DNA of 38,165 nucleotides, taken from positions 1 to 38,165 of the forward strand of contig CAZFLM010000065.1 of NCBI GenBank assembly GCA_964519955.1, written 5' to 3'. Made by a program: the position numbers and the translations under genes. Shown here piece by piece: positions 15,603-25,100 of this stretch. A model generated the notes under the pieces. It made no database searches. It saw nothing but the letters and a program-made list of their open reading frames with translations, and had not been told where the DNA came from. Position 1 is the first letter of the stretch. Every line of letters begins with the position of its first letter. The stretch is from CAZFLM01 sp964519955 (GTDB lineage: Bacteria; Armatimonadota; Chthonomonadetes; Chthonomonadales; CAJBBX01).

Positions 15603-17630
15603 ATGATCGAGAATATCGTGACAGTGGACGGCAAGCGCGTCCCGCTGGATGGTGAGAAGAACCTCCTCGAGGTCATTCGCAAGGCCGGGATCAACCTGCC
15701 GACCTTCTGCTACCACTCGGAGCTGTCGGTCTACGGCGCCTGCCGCATGTGCATCTGCGAGATCGAGGGCCGCGGCATGCAGGCGACGTGCTCGACGCCG
15801 CCCGAGCCCGGCATGGTGGTCAAGACCAGCACCGAGAAGACGATGCGCGTCCGGCGCATGGCGCTGGAGCTGCTGCTAGCGAACCACTACGGCCACTGCC
15901 CGACGTGCGACAAGAACACCAACTGCAAGCTGCAGAGCCTGGCCGAGCGCATGGGCGTCAAGACGGTGCGCTTCGCCAACGCGGGCCAGAAGGGCACGAT
16001 CGACGAGTCGACGCCCTCCATCGTACGCGACCCGAACAAGTGCATCCTCTGCGGCGACTGCGTGCGCATGTGCAGCGAGGTGCAGGGCATCGGCGTGCTG
16101 GATTACGTCGGCCGCGGCTGGGACGTCAAGGTGAGCCCGGCGTTCGGCAAGGACCTGAACCAGGTCGAGTGCGTGCTGTGCGGCCAGTGCGTCACCTGCT
16201 GCCCCACCGGCGCTCTCACCGTGAAGAGCGACGTCGAGCGCACCTGGAAGCTCATCCACGACCCGGCGAAGACCACCGTCGTGCAGATCGCCCCGGCCGT
16301 CCGCGCCGCCATCGGCGAGGCGTTCGGCAAGACCGATGGCGAGATGGCGATGGGCCGGCTGGCCGCGGCGCTGCGGCGCATCGGGTTCGACCGCATCTAC
16401 GACACGTCGTTCGCGGCCGACCTGACCACCATCGAGGAAGGCACCGAGTTCCTGGGCCGCCTCGAGCGCGGCGAGCGCCTGCCCCAGTTCACGAGCTGCT
16501 GCCCGGCCTGGGTGAAGTACGCCGAGCAGTTCCACCCCGAGCTGCTGGACAACCTGTCGTCCTGCAAGAGCCCGCAGCAGATGTTCGGCTCCCTGGCCAA
16601 GAAGTACCTGCCGGACGAGCTGGGCGTGAAGCGCGAGGACCTGGTCGTCGTGTCCATCATGCCCTGCACCGCCAAGAAGTTCGAGGCCGAGCGCCCCGAG
16701 TTCACGACGGAAGGCATGCGCGACGTGGACGTCGTCCTGACCACGCAGGAAGTCATCCGCATGGTGGAGCAGGTCGGCATCGTGCTGGGCGAGCTGGAGC
16801 CGGAGCCGCTGGACATGCCGTTCGGCTTCAAGACCGGCGCCGGCGTCATCTTCGGCGCGACGGGCGGCGTGGCCGAGGCTGTCCTCCGCCTGGCGACCGC
16901 CGGCGATGCCTCGTCCCGCAAGCGGTCGTGGGAGTTCCACGAGGTGCGTGGCATGCAGGGCATCCGCGAGGCCCGCGTCGACGTCGGCGGCAAGACCGTC
17001 CGCCTGGCGATCGTGAACGGTCTCGCCAACGCCCGCGACCTGCTGGCCAAGATGAAGGCCGGCGAGGCCGAGTACGACATCATCGAGGTGATGTCGTGCC
17101 GCGGCGGCTGCATCGGTGGCGCGGGCCAGCCCCTGCCGAACGACATGGCCGCCCGGGAGCGCCGCCGCAAGGACATCTACGGCTGCGACAGCCTGCAGGT
17201 GCTGCACAGCGCGGGCGACAACCCGTTCGTGCAGGAGGCGTACCGCCGCTGGCTCGAGGCGCCCAACAGCCACACCGCCCACACGCTGCTGCACACGGCG
17301 TACCACCACCGCCGCCGCCTCTCGGGCGAGGTGATGGGCGTCGAGGAGGCGGTGCCGCAGAAGAAGGTCTCCGTCCGCGTCTGCGTCGGAACGGGATGCT
17401 ACCTGAACGGCGCGTACGACACGCTGCACAAGGTGATGGCGCGCGCTGAGAAGCGGGGCTATCTGGAGAACCTGGACATCAAGCCCAGCTTCTGCTTCGA
17501 GAACTGCGCCGGCGCCCCGACCATCGAGGTCGACGGCGTGCTGCACAGCAAGGTCACACCTGATCGCGTGGATGCGTTCATGGAGGAGGTCGTCGAGACC
17601 GCCCTCACGGGCGAGCCGGCGACCCGGTAA
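15603..17630 (+). CDS. hydA: [FeFe]-hydrogenase catalytic subunit, group A3
   Basis: This 675-aa protein catalyses reversible proton reduction to H2. The N-terminus has a plant-type [2Fe-2S] domain (GACRMCIC), the His-ligated cluster (HYGHCPTC) and two [4Fe-4S] motifs (CILCGDC, CVLCGQC). The H-cluster motifs are complete: TSCCPAW at 297-303, MPCTAKKFE from 353, and MSCRGGC from 497 followed by IGGAGQP. A C-terminal thioredoxin-like [2Fe-2S] domain (CVGTGC about residue 595, then CFENC) is also present, as in trimeric bifurcating enzymes. The start is ATG 15603, 7 nt after GGGGAGG. With HydB and HydC it should couple H2 to both NAD(H) and ferredoxin. Confidence 0.97.
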   Translation: MIENIVTVDGKRVPLDGEKNLLEVIRKAGINLPTFCYHSELSVYGACRMCICEIEGRGMQATCSTPPEPGMVVKTSTEKTMRVRRMALELLLANHYGHCPTCDKNTNCKLQSLAERMGVKTVRFANAGQKGTIDESTPSIVRDPNKCILCGDCVRMCSEVQGIGVLDYVGRGWDVKVSPAFGKDLNQVECVLCGQCVTCCPTGALTVKSDVERTWKLIHDPAKTTVVQIAPAVRAAIGEAFGKTDGEMAMGRLAAALRRIGFDRIYDTSFAADLTTIEEGTEFLGRLERGERLPQFTSCCPAWVKYAEQFHPELLDNLSSCKSPQQMFGSLAKKYLPDELGVKREDLVVVSIMPCTAKKFEAERPEFTTEGMRDVDVVLTTQEVIRMVEQVGIVLGELEPEPLDMPFGFKTGAGVIFGATGGVAEAVLRLATAGDASSRKRSWEFHEVRGMQGIREARVDVGGKTVRLAIVNGLANARDLLAKMKAGEAEYDIIEVMSCRGGCIGGAGQPLPNDMAARERRRKDIYGCDSLQVLHSAGDNPFVQEAYRRWLEAPNSHTAHTLLHTAYHHRRRLSGEVMGVEEAVPQKKVSVRVCVGTGCYLNGAYDTLHKVMARAEKRGYLENLDIKPSFCFENCAGAPTIEVDGVLHSKVTPDRVDAFMEEVVETALTGEPATR

Positions 17631-17636
17631 CGACAT

Positions 17637-17672
17637 GGGGCCCGCACGCATCCGCAAGTGCGGGCGGGCCCC
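17637..17672 (+). terminator. GC hairpin between hydA and adhE
   Basis: GGGGCCCG (17637-17644) pairs with CGGGCCCC (17665-17672), and CAC/GTG inside extend the stem across a bulge. It lies 6 nt after the hydA stop and has no T-tract. It may attenuate transcription or stabilise the upstream mRNA, so adhE could be expressed less than hydCBA. Confidence 0.45.
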
Positions 17673-17704
17673 AGCAGGTACTGAGCAGGGGAAAGGCACG
17701 AGAC

Positions 17705-20341
17705 ATGGCAGCGAAGAGCACGGCAAAGACCGAGGACACCCGCGAGGCCCCGCAGCCCGCGGCAAAGGCTGGCCCGAGTCCCGACGAAGTCGCCGCGGAC
17801 ATCGACCGTCTTGTCGCTCGCGCCAACGAAGCGCTCGAGCAAATGGCCACATTCACCCAAGAGCAGGTGGACGCCATCGTCAAGGCGATGGCCCTGGCCG
17901 GGGTGGACAAGCGACTCGAACTTGCGCGACTGGCCGTCGACGAGACGGGCATGGGCGTGTTCGAGGACAAGGTGACCAAGAACCTGTTCGGCACCGAGTA
18001 CATCTACAACGACATCAAGAACGAGAAGACGGTCGGCGCCATCGATGTCGATGACAAGGAAGGCGTCGTCAAGATAGCCGACCCGGTGGGCGTCATCGCC
18101 GGCATCACCCCGGTGACGAACCCGACGTCGACCACGATGTTCAAGTCGCTGATCTCGCTGAAGACCCGCAACGCGATCATCTTCGCGTTCCACCCGAAGG
18201 CCCAGCGGTGCAGCGAGGCCGCGGCGCGCGTGGTGCTGGAGGCCGCGGTGGCAGCCGGCGCGCCGGAGCACTGCATCCAGTGGATCGCCCAGCCCTCCAT
18301 CGAGGCGACCAACGCGCTGATGCGGCATCGCGGCGTGGCGCTCATCCTGGCCACGGGCGGCGGCAACATGGTGAAGGCCGCCTACAGCTCCGGCAAACCC
18401 GCCCTGGGCGTCGGCCCCGGCAACGTGCCCGTCTACATCGAGAAGACCGCCAACATCAACATGGCGGTGAACGACATCATCCTCTCGAAGACCTTCGACA
18501 ACGGCACCATCTGCGCGTCGGAGCAGTCGGTCGTCACCGATCGCGAGATCGCCGACAAGGTCCGCAAGCGCTTCCAGGACCAGGGCGCCTACTTCGTGAC
18601 GCCCGAGGAGACGAGGAAGCTCGAAGCCCTCGCCATCGACGTGCAGCGCGGCATCATGTCGGCGCGCGTCGTCGGCCAGCCGGCGGCCCAGATCGCGGCG
18701 GACGCGGGCATCGCGGTGCCGCCCGGCACCAAGCTGCTCATCGTGCCGCTGGAGGGCGTCGGGCCGGACACGCCGCTCAGCCGCGAGAAGCTGTCTCCGA
18801 TCCTCGGGTTCTACGTAGCGGAGAGCACGCAGGAGGCCATCGACCTCTGCGCCAGCCTCGTCGCGTTCGACGGGCTCGGCCACTCGGCGGGCATCTTCTC
18901 GCGCGACGAGAACGTGATCCGCGCGTACAGCGCCCGGGTCCGCGTGAGCCGTATCCTTGAGAACGTGCCGACCAGCTTCGGCGCGATCGGCGATATCTAC
19001 AACCGCATGGGGCCGTCGCTCACCCTCGGGTGCGGCGCGTTCGGCGGCAACTCCACGAGCGAGAACATCACCGTCAAGAACCTGCTGAACATCAAGTACC
19101 GGAGCATCCGCAGGGTGAACATGAAGTGGTTCAAGGTGCCCCCGAAGATCTACTTCGAGAAGGGCTGCCTGGAGTATCTGCGCGTTCTGCACGGCAAGCG
19201 GGCCTTCATCGTCACCGACCCGACCATGGTGCGCCTGGGCTACCTGCGCAAGGTCGAGGAGTACCTGCGCGAGGCCGGCATCGAGGTCGAGATCTTCAGC
19301 GAGGTCGAGCCCGATCCGAGCACCGAGACGGTGTACCGCGGCGCCGAGCGGATGGCCCACTACCAGCCGGACATCATCGTCGCGTTCGGCGGCGGTTCGC
19401 CCATCGATGCCGCCAAGGGCATGTGGCTGTTCTACGAGCACCCGGAGACCAAGTTCGAGGATCTGGCGCTGCGCTTCGTCGACATCCGCAAGCGGGCCAT
19501 GCACTTCCCGCACCTCGGCAAGAAGGCCAAGCTGGTCGCCATCCCGACGACCTCCGGCACGGGCTCCGAGGTGACGGCGTTCGCGGTCATCACCGACAAG
19601 CAGAAGGGCATCAAGTACCCGCTGGCCGACTACGAGCTGACGCCCGACATCGCGATCCTGGACCCCGAGCTGACGCTCACCGTTCCCGCGTCCGTCACGG
19701 CCGACACGGGCATGGACGTGCTCTCGCACGCCATCGAGGCCTACGTCTCCGTGATGGCGAGCGACTACACGGACGCGCTGGCGCTGCAGGTGTGCAAGAT
19801 CGTCTTCCGCTACCTGCCCGTGGCCTACTCCGAGCCCGGCAACGAGAAGGCCCGCGAGAAGATGCACAACGCGAGCTGCATGGCTGGCATGGCGTTCACC
19901 AACGCGTTCCTGGGCATCAACCACAGCCTGGCGCACAAGATCGGCGGCCAGTTCCACGTGCCGCACGGCCGCGCCAACGCGATCCTGCTGCCCGAGGTGA
20001 TCCGGTACAACGCCGCGACGCCGACGAAGTACACCGCCTACCCGAAGTACGAGTACCCGGTGGCCGACCGCAAGTACCAGGAGATCGCCGAAGCGCTCAG
20101 CCTGCCGGCCAGCACCCCGGCGGAGGGCGTGGAGAGCCTGGCCAAAGCCGTCGAGTCGCTCCGGGCCCTGCTGAAGATGCCCGCGACGTTCGCCGAGGCC
20201 CACGTGAACCGCGCCGAGTTCATGGACGCCCTCGACACGATGGCGCTCAACGCCTTCGACGACCAGTGCACCGGCGCGAACCCGCGCTACCCGCTGGTCG
20301 AGGAGCTGAAGACCATCCTGGTGAAGGCGTACGGCGAGTAA
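17705..20341 (+). CDS. adhE: Bifunctional acetaldehyde-CoA/alcohol dehydrogenase AdhE
   Basis: This 878-aa fusion reduces acetyl-CoA to acetaldehyde and then to ethanol, using two NADH. The N-terminal aldehyde dehydrogenase half has the catalytic cysteine C270 in GTICASEQS. The C-terminal half is an iron-dependent alcohol dehydrogenase with the NAD loop FGGGSPIDAAKG and the iron-binding region HSLAHKIGGQFHVPHG. The length is typical, plus an unconserved Ala/Lys-rich lead of about 25 residues. AGGGGAAAGG precedes the ATG. It lies 74 bp after hydA on the same strand, so it is probably controlled with the hydrogenase by Rex. AdhE usually forms spirosome filaments in the cytosol. Confidence 0.96.
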   Translation: MAAKSTAKTEDTREAPQPAAKAGPSPDEVAADIDRLVARANEALEQMATFTQEQVDAIVKAMALAGVDKRLELARLAVDETGMGVFEDKVTKNLFGTEYIYNDIKNEKTVGAIDVDDKEGVVKIADPVGVIAGITPVTNPTSTTMFKSLISLKTRNAIIFAFHPKAQRCSEAAARVVLEAAVAAGAPEHCIQWIAQPSIEATNALMRHRGVALILATGGGNMVKAAYSSGKPALGVGPGNVPVYIEKTANINMAVNDIILSKTFDNGTICASEQSVVTDREIADKVRKRFQDQGAYFVTPEETRKLEALAIDVQRGIMSARVVGQPAAQIAADAGIAVPPGTKLLIVPLEGVGPDTPLSREKLSPILGFYVAESTQEAIDLCASLVAFDGLGHSAGIFSRDENVIRAYSARVRVSRILENVPTSFGAIGDIYNRMGPSLTLGCGAFGGNSTSENITVKNLLNIKYRSIRRVNMKWFKVPPKIYFEKGCLEYLRVLHGKRAFIVTDPTMVRLGYLRKVEEYLREAGIEVEIFSEVEPDPSTETVYRGAERMAHYQPDIIVAFGGGSPIDAAKGMWLFYEHPETKFEDLALRFVDIRKRAMHFPHLGKKAKLVAIPTTSGTGSEVTAFAVITDKQKGIKYPLADYELTPDIAILDPELTLTVPASVTADTGMDVLSHAIEAYVSVMASDYTDALALQVCKIVFRYLPVAYSEPGNEKAREKMHNASCMAGMAFTNAFLGINHSLAHKIGGQFHVPHGRANAILLPEVIRYNAATPTKYTAYPKYEYPVADRKYQEIAEALSLPASTPAEGVESLAKAVESLRALLKMPATFAEAHVNRAEFMDALDTMALNAFDDQCTGANPRYPLVEELKTILVKAYGE

Positions 20342-20368
20342 CGCTCAGAACAACCTGCTTCCGCACGG

Positions 20369-20402
20369 CACGAGGCTCCCCTGGTGGTGGGGGAGCCTCG
20401 TG
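20369..20402 (+). terminator. Terminator after adhE
   Basis: A perfect 13-bp stem (20369-20381 with 20390-20402) with an 8-nt loop lies 27 nt after the adhE stop codon, followed by TCGTTGT. It fits the end of the rex-hydCBA-adhE transcript, though the T-tract is poor. Confidence 0.65.
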
Positions 20403-20491
20403 TCGTTGTGGTCGCCAGCGGCAGGAATCCGGGCGCCCAAACCGGCAATGGAGGGGGAGCAAGCCCCGCTTGACCAAGCTGAGGAGGAGCC

Positions 20492-22093
20492 ATGCGCCCG
20501 TTCGTTTGCCTCGCACTCGCAGCCCTGTGCTGCTTGCCCGCCAACGCCCAGAACACAGCCGACCGCAAGGAGCCCATCAAGATGAAGGTATGGCCAGGCC
20601 TCGCGCCCGGAGAGACGACATCGAGCCCCGGCCGCGTGCTCGACGAGCCGAAGCACATCATCCCCATCGGCGACGTCACCGCGCCCGAGATGACCGTGTA
20701 CCCGTTGAAGGGCGCCAAGAAGCGGCCGGCCGTGCTGGTGTGCCCGGGAGGCGGCTACTTCCTGCTGGCGTCCGACCTGGAAGGCTCCGAGATCGCCAAG
20801 TGGCTCAACTCGCTGGGCTACGCGGCCGCCGTGCTGAACTACCGCGTGCCCAACAAGCGCGAGGGGGCGCTGCAGGACATCCAGCGCGCCGTGTCGCTGC
20901 TGCGCTCGCGGGCTGCCGAGTACGGCATCGACGCGGACCGGCTTGGCGTGCTGGGCTTCTCGGCCGGCGCGAACCTGTGCGCCAGGCTGTCGGTCGGCTT
21001 CGGCACGCGGGCCTATGGCAAGCTGGACGCGGTCGACGAGGTGAGCTGCCGCCCGGACTTCGCGCTGCTTATCTACCCCGCCTACCTGATGGATGGCCCC
21101 GACCACACGGTCGCGCCCGACGTGCAGCCCGTCGCCGGCATGCCGCCGATCTACCAGATTCAGACGAAGGACGACCCGGTTCTGTGCGCGCCCGGCTACG
21201 CGCAGGCTCTGGACGCCATGGGCATCCCGCACATGCTGACCATGTACGATCAGGGCGGCCACGGCTACGGCCTGCGCGCTCCGAAGGAACAGCCGGTGCA
21301 CGCGTGGCCGGACGAGGCGGCCAGGTTCCTCAAGTGGGTCACCGTCGCGCCGCCGCACACGTACCCGCTCTACCCCGGCAAGGCGCCCGAGGCGAAGGGC
21401 GACGCCCCCGCGGACCAGCCCACATACACGGTGCACCTGCCGGCCAAGGACAAGGCGACAGGCGCGGCGATGGTGGTCTGCCCCGGCGGCGGCTACCACG
21501 CGCTGATGATGTCCTACGAGGGCCACGACATCGCGCGCTGGCTCACCGACCACGGCGTCGCGGCCATCGTGCTGAAGTACCGCGTGCACCCCTACGAGCC
21601 GGCCATCTCGATCGCCGATGGCAAGCGCGCCGTCCGCACGGTCCGCAGCCGCGCGAGGGAGTTGGGCATCGACCCGAAGCGCATCGGCATGATCGGGTTC
21701 TCCGCGGGCGGGCACCTGGCTTCCAGCGTGGGCACGGGCTTCGACACGGGCGACAAGAAGGCGGCGGACCCGATCGAGCGCGCGAACTGCCGGCCGGACT
21801 TCCTGGTGCTCGTGTACCCGTCCACCACCATCGGCGGGGGCAAGGCGACCGACGAGTGCGTTACGAAGGACACGCCGCCCACGTGGCTGGTGCACTCCAA
21901 GGCGGACCAGATCGTGCCCGTTGCGGAGAGCGAGCGGTTCCACGCGGCGCTGAAGAAGGCGGGCGTCGCCACGGAGTTCCTGGAACTGGAGACCGGCCCG
22001 CACGGCCTCGGCTGCGGCGTCGGCGACCTGTGGGCGCAGTGGCAGGCCAGGTGCATCGAGTGGATGGTGGGAAGGGGCCTGGCGAAGCCGTAA
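20492..22093 (+). CDS. Exported esterase with two alpha/beta-hydrolase domains
   Basis: This 533-aa protein begins with a signal peptide (about residues 1-20, cleavage after ANA), so it is exported. It holds two consecutive alpha/beta-hydrolase domains of the acetyl-esterase/lipase (BD-FAE, xylan esterase-like) type. Each has a CPGGGY oxyanion segment and a GFSAG nucleophile (S157 and S404). Each also has a candidate acid and base: KDD and GGHG in the first, KAD and GPHG in the second. Both sites look intact, so this is a tandem duplication with two potentially active centres. GAGGAGGAG precedes the ATG. It probably removes acyl groups from polysaccharides. It has no evident link to the hydrogen genes. 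Confidence 0.85.
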   Translation: MRPFVCLALAALCCLPANAQNTADRKEPIKMKVWPGLAPGETTSSPGRVLDEPKHIIPIGDVTAPEMTVYPLKGAKKRPAVLVCPGGGYFLLASDLEGSEIAKWLNSLGYAAAVLNYRVPNKREGALQDIQRAVSLLRSRAAEYGIDADRLGVLGFSAGANLCARLSVGFGTRAYGKLDAVDEVSCRPDFALLIYPAYLMDGPDHTVAPDVQPVAGMPPIYQIQTKDDPVLCAPGYAQALDAMGIPHMLTMYDQGGHGYGLRAPKEQPVHAWPDEAARFLKWVTVAPPHTYPLYPGKAPEAKGDAPADQPTYTVHLPAKDKATGAAMVVCPGGGYHALMMSYEGHDIARWLTDHGVAAIVLKYRVHPYEPAISIADGKRAVRTVRSRARELGIDPKRIGMIGFSAGGHLASSVGTGFDTGDKKAADPIERANCRPDFLVLVYPSTTIGGGKATDECVTKDTPPTWLVHSKADQIVPVAESERFHAALKKAGVATEFLELETGPHGLGCGVGDLWAQWQARCIEWMVGRGLAKP

Positions 22094-22106
22094 CAGGTCC
22101 ATGTGC

Positions 22107-22140
22107 CGAGGGGGCCCGGCGGTATCGCAGGGCCCCCTCG
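22107..22140. terminator. Bidirectional terminator between convergent genes
   Basis: A perfect 11-bp GC-rich stem (22107-22117 with 22130-22140) with a 12-nt loop lies between the 3' ends of the esterase and the histidine kinase. Its position suits termination from both sides. T-tracts are absent. Confidence 0.6.
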
Positions 22141-22163
22141 ACTACGTCTGCCGTGCCGCCTTG

Positions 22164-25100
22164 TCAGGCAGCCCGCGCCTGGCAGGGCCCGTCCTCGCCC
22201 GCCCTCGGGTCCCAACGGAGCAGCGCCTTTACCAGATCGTGAGGTTTGACGGGCTTCGCCACGTAGTCGTCCATGCCGGCGGCCAGGCAGCGCTCCCGAT
22301 CGCCCTGCATCGCGTGCGCGGTCATTGCGATGATCGGCGTGTGTTTGCCGCAGGTCGCCTGCTTCCGGCGGATCTCCGCGGTCGCCTCGAACCCGTCCAT
22401 CTCGGGCATCTGCACGTCCATCAGGACCACATCGAAGGGCAGCCTGTCGAGCGCCGCCACGGCCTCGGCTCCGTTGGCCACCGCCTCTGCACGGCAGCCC
22501 GCCTGCTCCAGCAAGCGCAGGACGACCTTCTGGTTGACGGTGTTGTCCTCGGCCACCAGGACGCGCAAGCCCGGGCTGGCGACGCGGCTCACCGGCTTCA
22601 CCGGCGCGCGCTCCTCGGCCGCGTCGTCCGGGCACCCGATCACCTCCATGAGCGCATTGAGCAGGTGCGATCGTCGGACGGGCTTGGTCAGCGCCGCGGC
22701 GAACCCCTTGGCTCGCATCTCAGCCTGGGTGCCCACGACCCCGCTCGACAGCAGGACCAGCGGCATCGATGTCAGCGAGCTGTGAGACCGTATCGCGGCT
22801 GCGGTCTGCTCACCGTCCATCTCCGGCATGTGCATATCGAGCAGTACGATCCCGAACGGATCGCCGAGGCGCTGCGCGTCCAGCAGCACGTCCGCAGCGG
22901 AACGGCCGCCATCGAGTTCGGTGGGACGCCATCCCCACGAAAGGAGCTGCTCCCGCAGCACGTGCCGGTTCGTGTCGTTGTCGTCGACGACGAGCACTCT
23001 GAGCCCGGCGAGGTGCGGCGGGGCGGCTGCGCCGAGCCCGAGAGGACGCGCCTGCAGCGGCAGCGTCAGGTCGAGCCAGAAGCTGCTGCCCTGTCCGGGC
23101 TCGCTGTCCACGCCGATGGACCCGCCCATGAGCTGCGTGAGCTGCCTGCAGATGGTGAGCCCAAGCCCGGTCCCGCCGTAGCGCCGCGTGGTGCTCCCGT
23201 CGGCCTGCGTGAAACTCTCGAAGATGGCGGCCTGGCGCTCCCGCGGGATCCCGATGCCGGTGTCGCGCACAACCAGCCGCACGGTGGCGTGGGTCGCCGA
23301 CTTCCGCAGAACGTTCGCCTCGACGGTGACCTCACCGGATTCCGTGAACTTGATCGCGTTGCCAACGAGGTTCGTCGCGATCTGGCGGATTCGGCCGGGG
23401 TCGCCGCGGAGGTGCTCCGGGAAGCCTGGCGGGACGACGCACGCGATCTCCAGGCCCTTCTCGTGAGCGCGCGGCGCGAGCATCTCCGCGACCTCCTCCA
23501 GCTCGGTCCGCAGATTGAACTCCACACACTCCAGACTGAGCTTGCCGGCCTCGATCTTCGAGAAGTCCAGGATATCGTTGATGATCGTGAGCAGCGCGTC
23601 GGCGCACTGCCGGATAGACTCGGTGTAGTCGCGCTGCTCGCCGTCGAGGGCTGTGCCCAGGAGCAGCCCGGTCATGCCCAGCACCCCGTTCATCGGGGTC
23701 CGGATCTCGTGGCTCATGTTGGCCAGGAACTCGCTCTTGGCCCGCGTGGCGGCCAGAGCCGTGTCGCGTGCCTGCGCCAGTTCGACTGCCTGCTGCTGCA
23801 AGAGGACGGCCTGCTTCTCCGCACGGGAGCGTGCCTCGTCGACCGCCTCCATCGTCTGACGCAGATCGTCCTCGGCGCGTCTGCGGTCCGTGATGTTCCG
23901 CTGGATGCCGATGACCCCCACGATCTCGCCGCTGCTGTCTCTCAGCGGAACCTTCGTCGTCCAGAACCACTGTCGGGCGCCCGAGCGATCGAAGACGCCT
24001 TCCTCGCTGCTCATCAGCGGCTGCCCCGACCGGACGATGCCCCTCTCTTCGGCCCGGATGCGGTCAGCCGCCTCCGCGCTCAGGAAGTCGTGATCCGTCT
24101 TGCCGATGGCGGAGTCCTGGTCCTCTACGCCCAGGAACCGCAGGTGAGCGGCATTGTTGAGAACATACAGCCCGCGCACGTCTTTGACGAACACCTCGTC
24201 CGGCAGGCTGTCGATCAGCGTGCGCAGAAGCTGGCGCTCCTCGGCCAGCCGCACCTCGGCCACCTTGCGCTCGGTGACGTCGGTGCAGACGCCCACGAGG
24301 CGGTACTGCCGGTCGGCCAGCGCCTCGACGCGCACGCTCTCGGACAGCCAGACGAACTTCCCGTCCTTTCGGCGACACCGGAACTCGTGTGTGTAGCCCG
24401 GCAGCCCCTCGCGCATGCTGCGCTCGGCGTTCTGGTCCATGCGGTCGCGGTCTTCGGGCATGCGGCTCCAGTACCAGGCGTCCATGTACGTCTTGCCGGG
24501 CTCCACATCCAGAGGCAGGAACTCCTGCGCGGCATCCTCGCACGAGACCCGGATGTTCCAGTGCGGACGCTCGCCCCGGTAGTCGACCGCGCCCTGCCAC
24601 AGAATGCACCGGGCGCTTGTCGCCACGTAGCGCAGCTCGTCCTCGGCCACCCGCCGGCCCGTGATGTCGCGCAGCGCGCCGACCGAGCCGATGATGTTGC
24701 CGAAGTGGTCGCGCCAGGGGAACGAGTGATCGGAGAGCCACCTCTGCTCGCCCGACTTGGTGCGGATCAGGTAGTCCGCTTCGTAGCCCCGCACCTCGCC
24801 GTCCATCCACCGGCTCACCAGCTCGCTGGGCTTTGGCAGGCTGGCGCCATCTGCCGTCACCTGGCGGACCTGCAGCACCAATGCGGCGAACCCCACCTCG
24901 TTGATCTCCTCCGGCGTGTAGCCCGTGAGCGAGGCGATGGCTGGGCTCAGGTAGTCGTAGGTCATGCCGTCGAAGCGCAGACGGTACAGGGCGTCCCCGT
25001 TCGTCTCCGTGAGCAGCCGGAAGCGCTCCTCGGACTCACGCAGCTCGTTCTCGACGCGCTTCCGCTCGGTCATGTCGCGCACGGTGCAGATCACCATCTG

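Noticed and set aside
17459..20203. A 914-codon open frame antisense to adhE
   Set aside because: It mirrors the GC-rich third-position bias of adhE, has no recognisable domain and no ribosome-binding site. adhE on the other strand is unmistakable.
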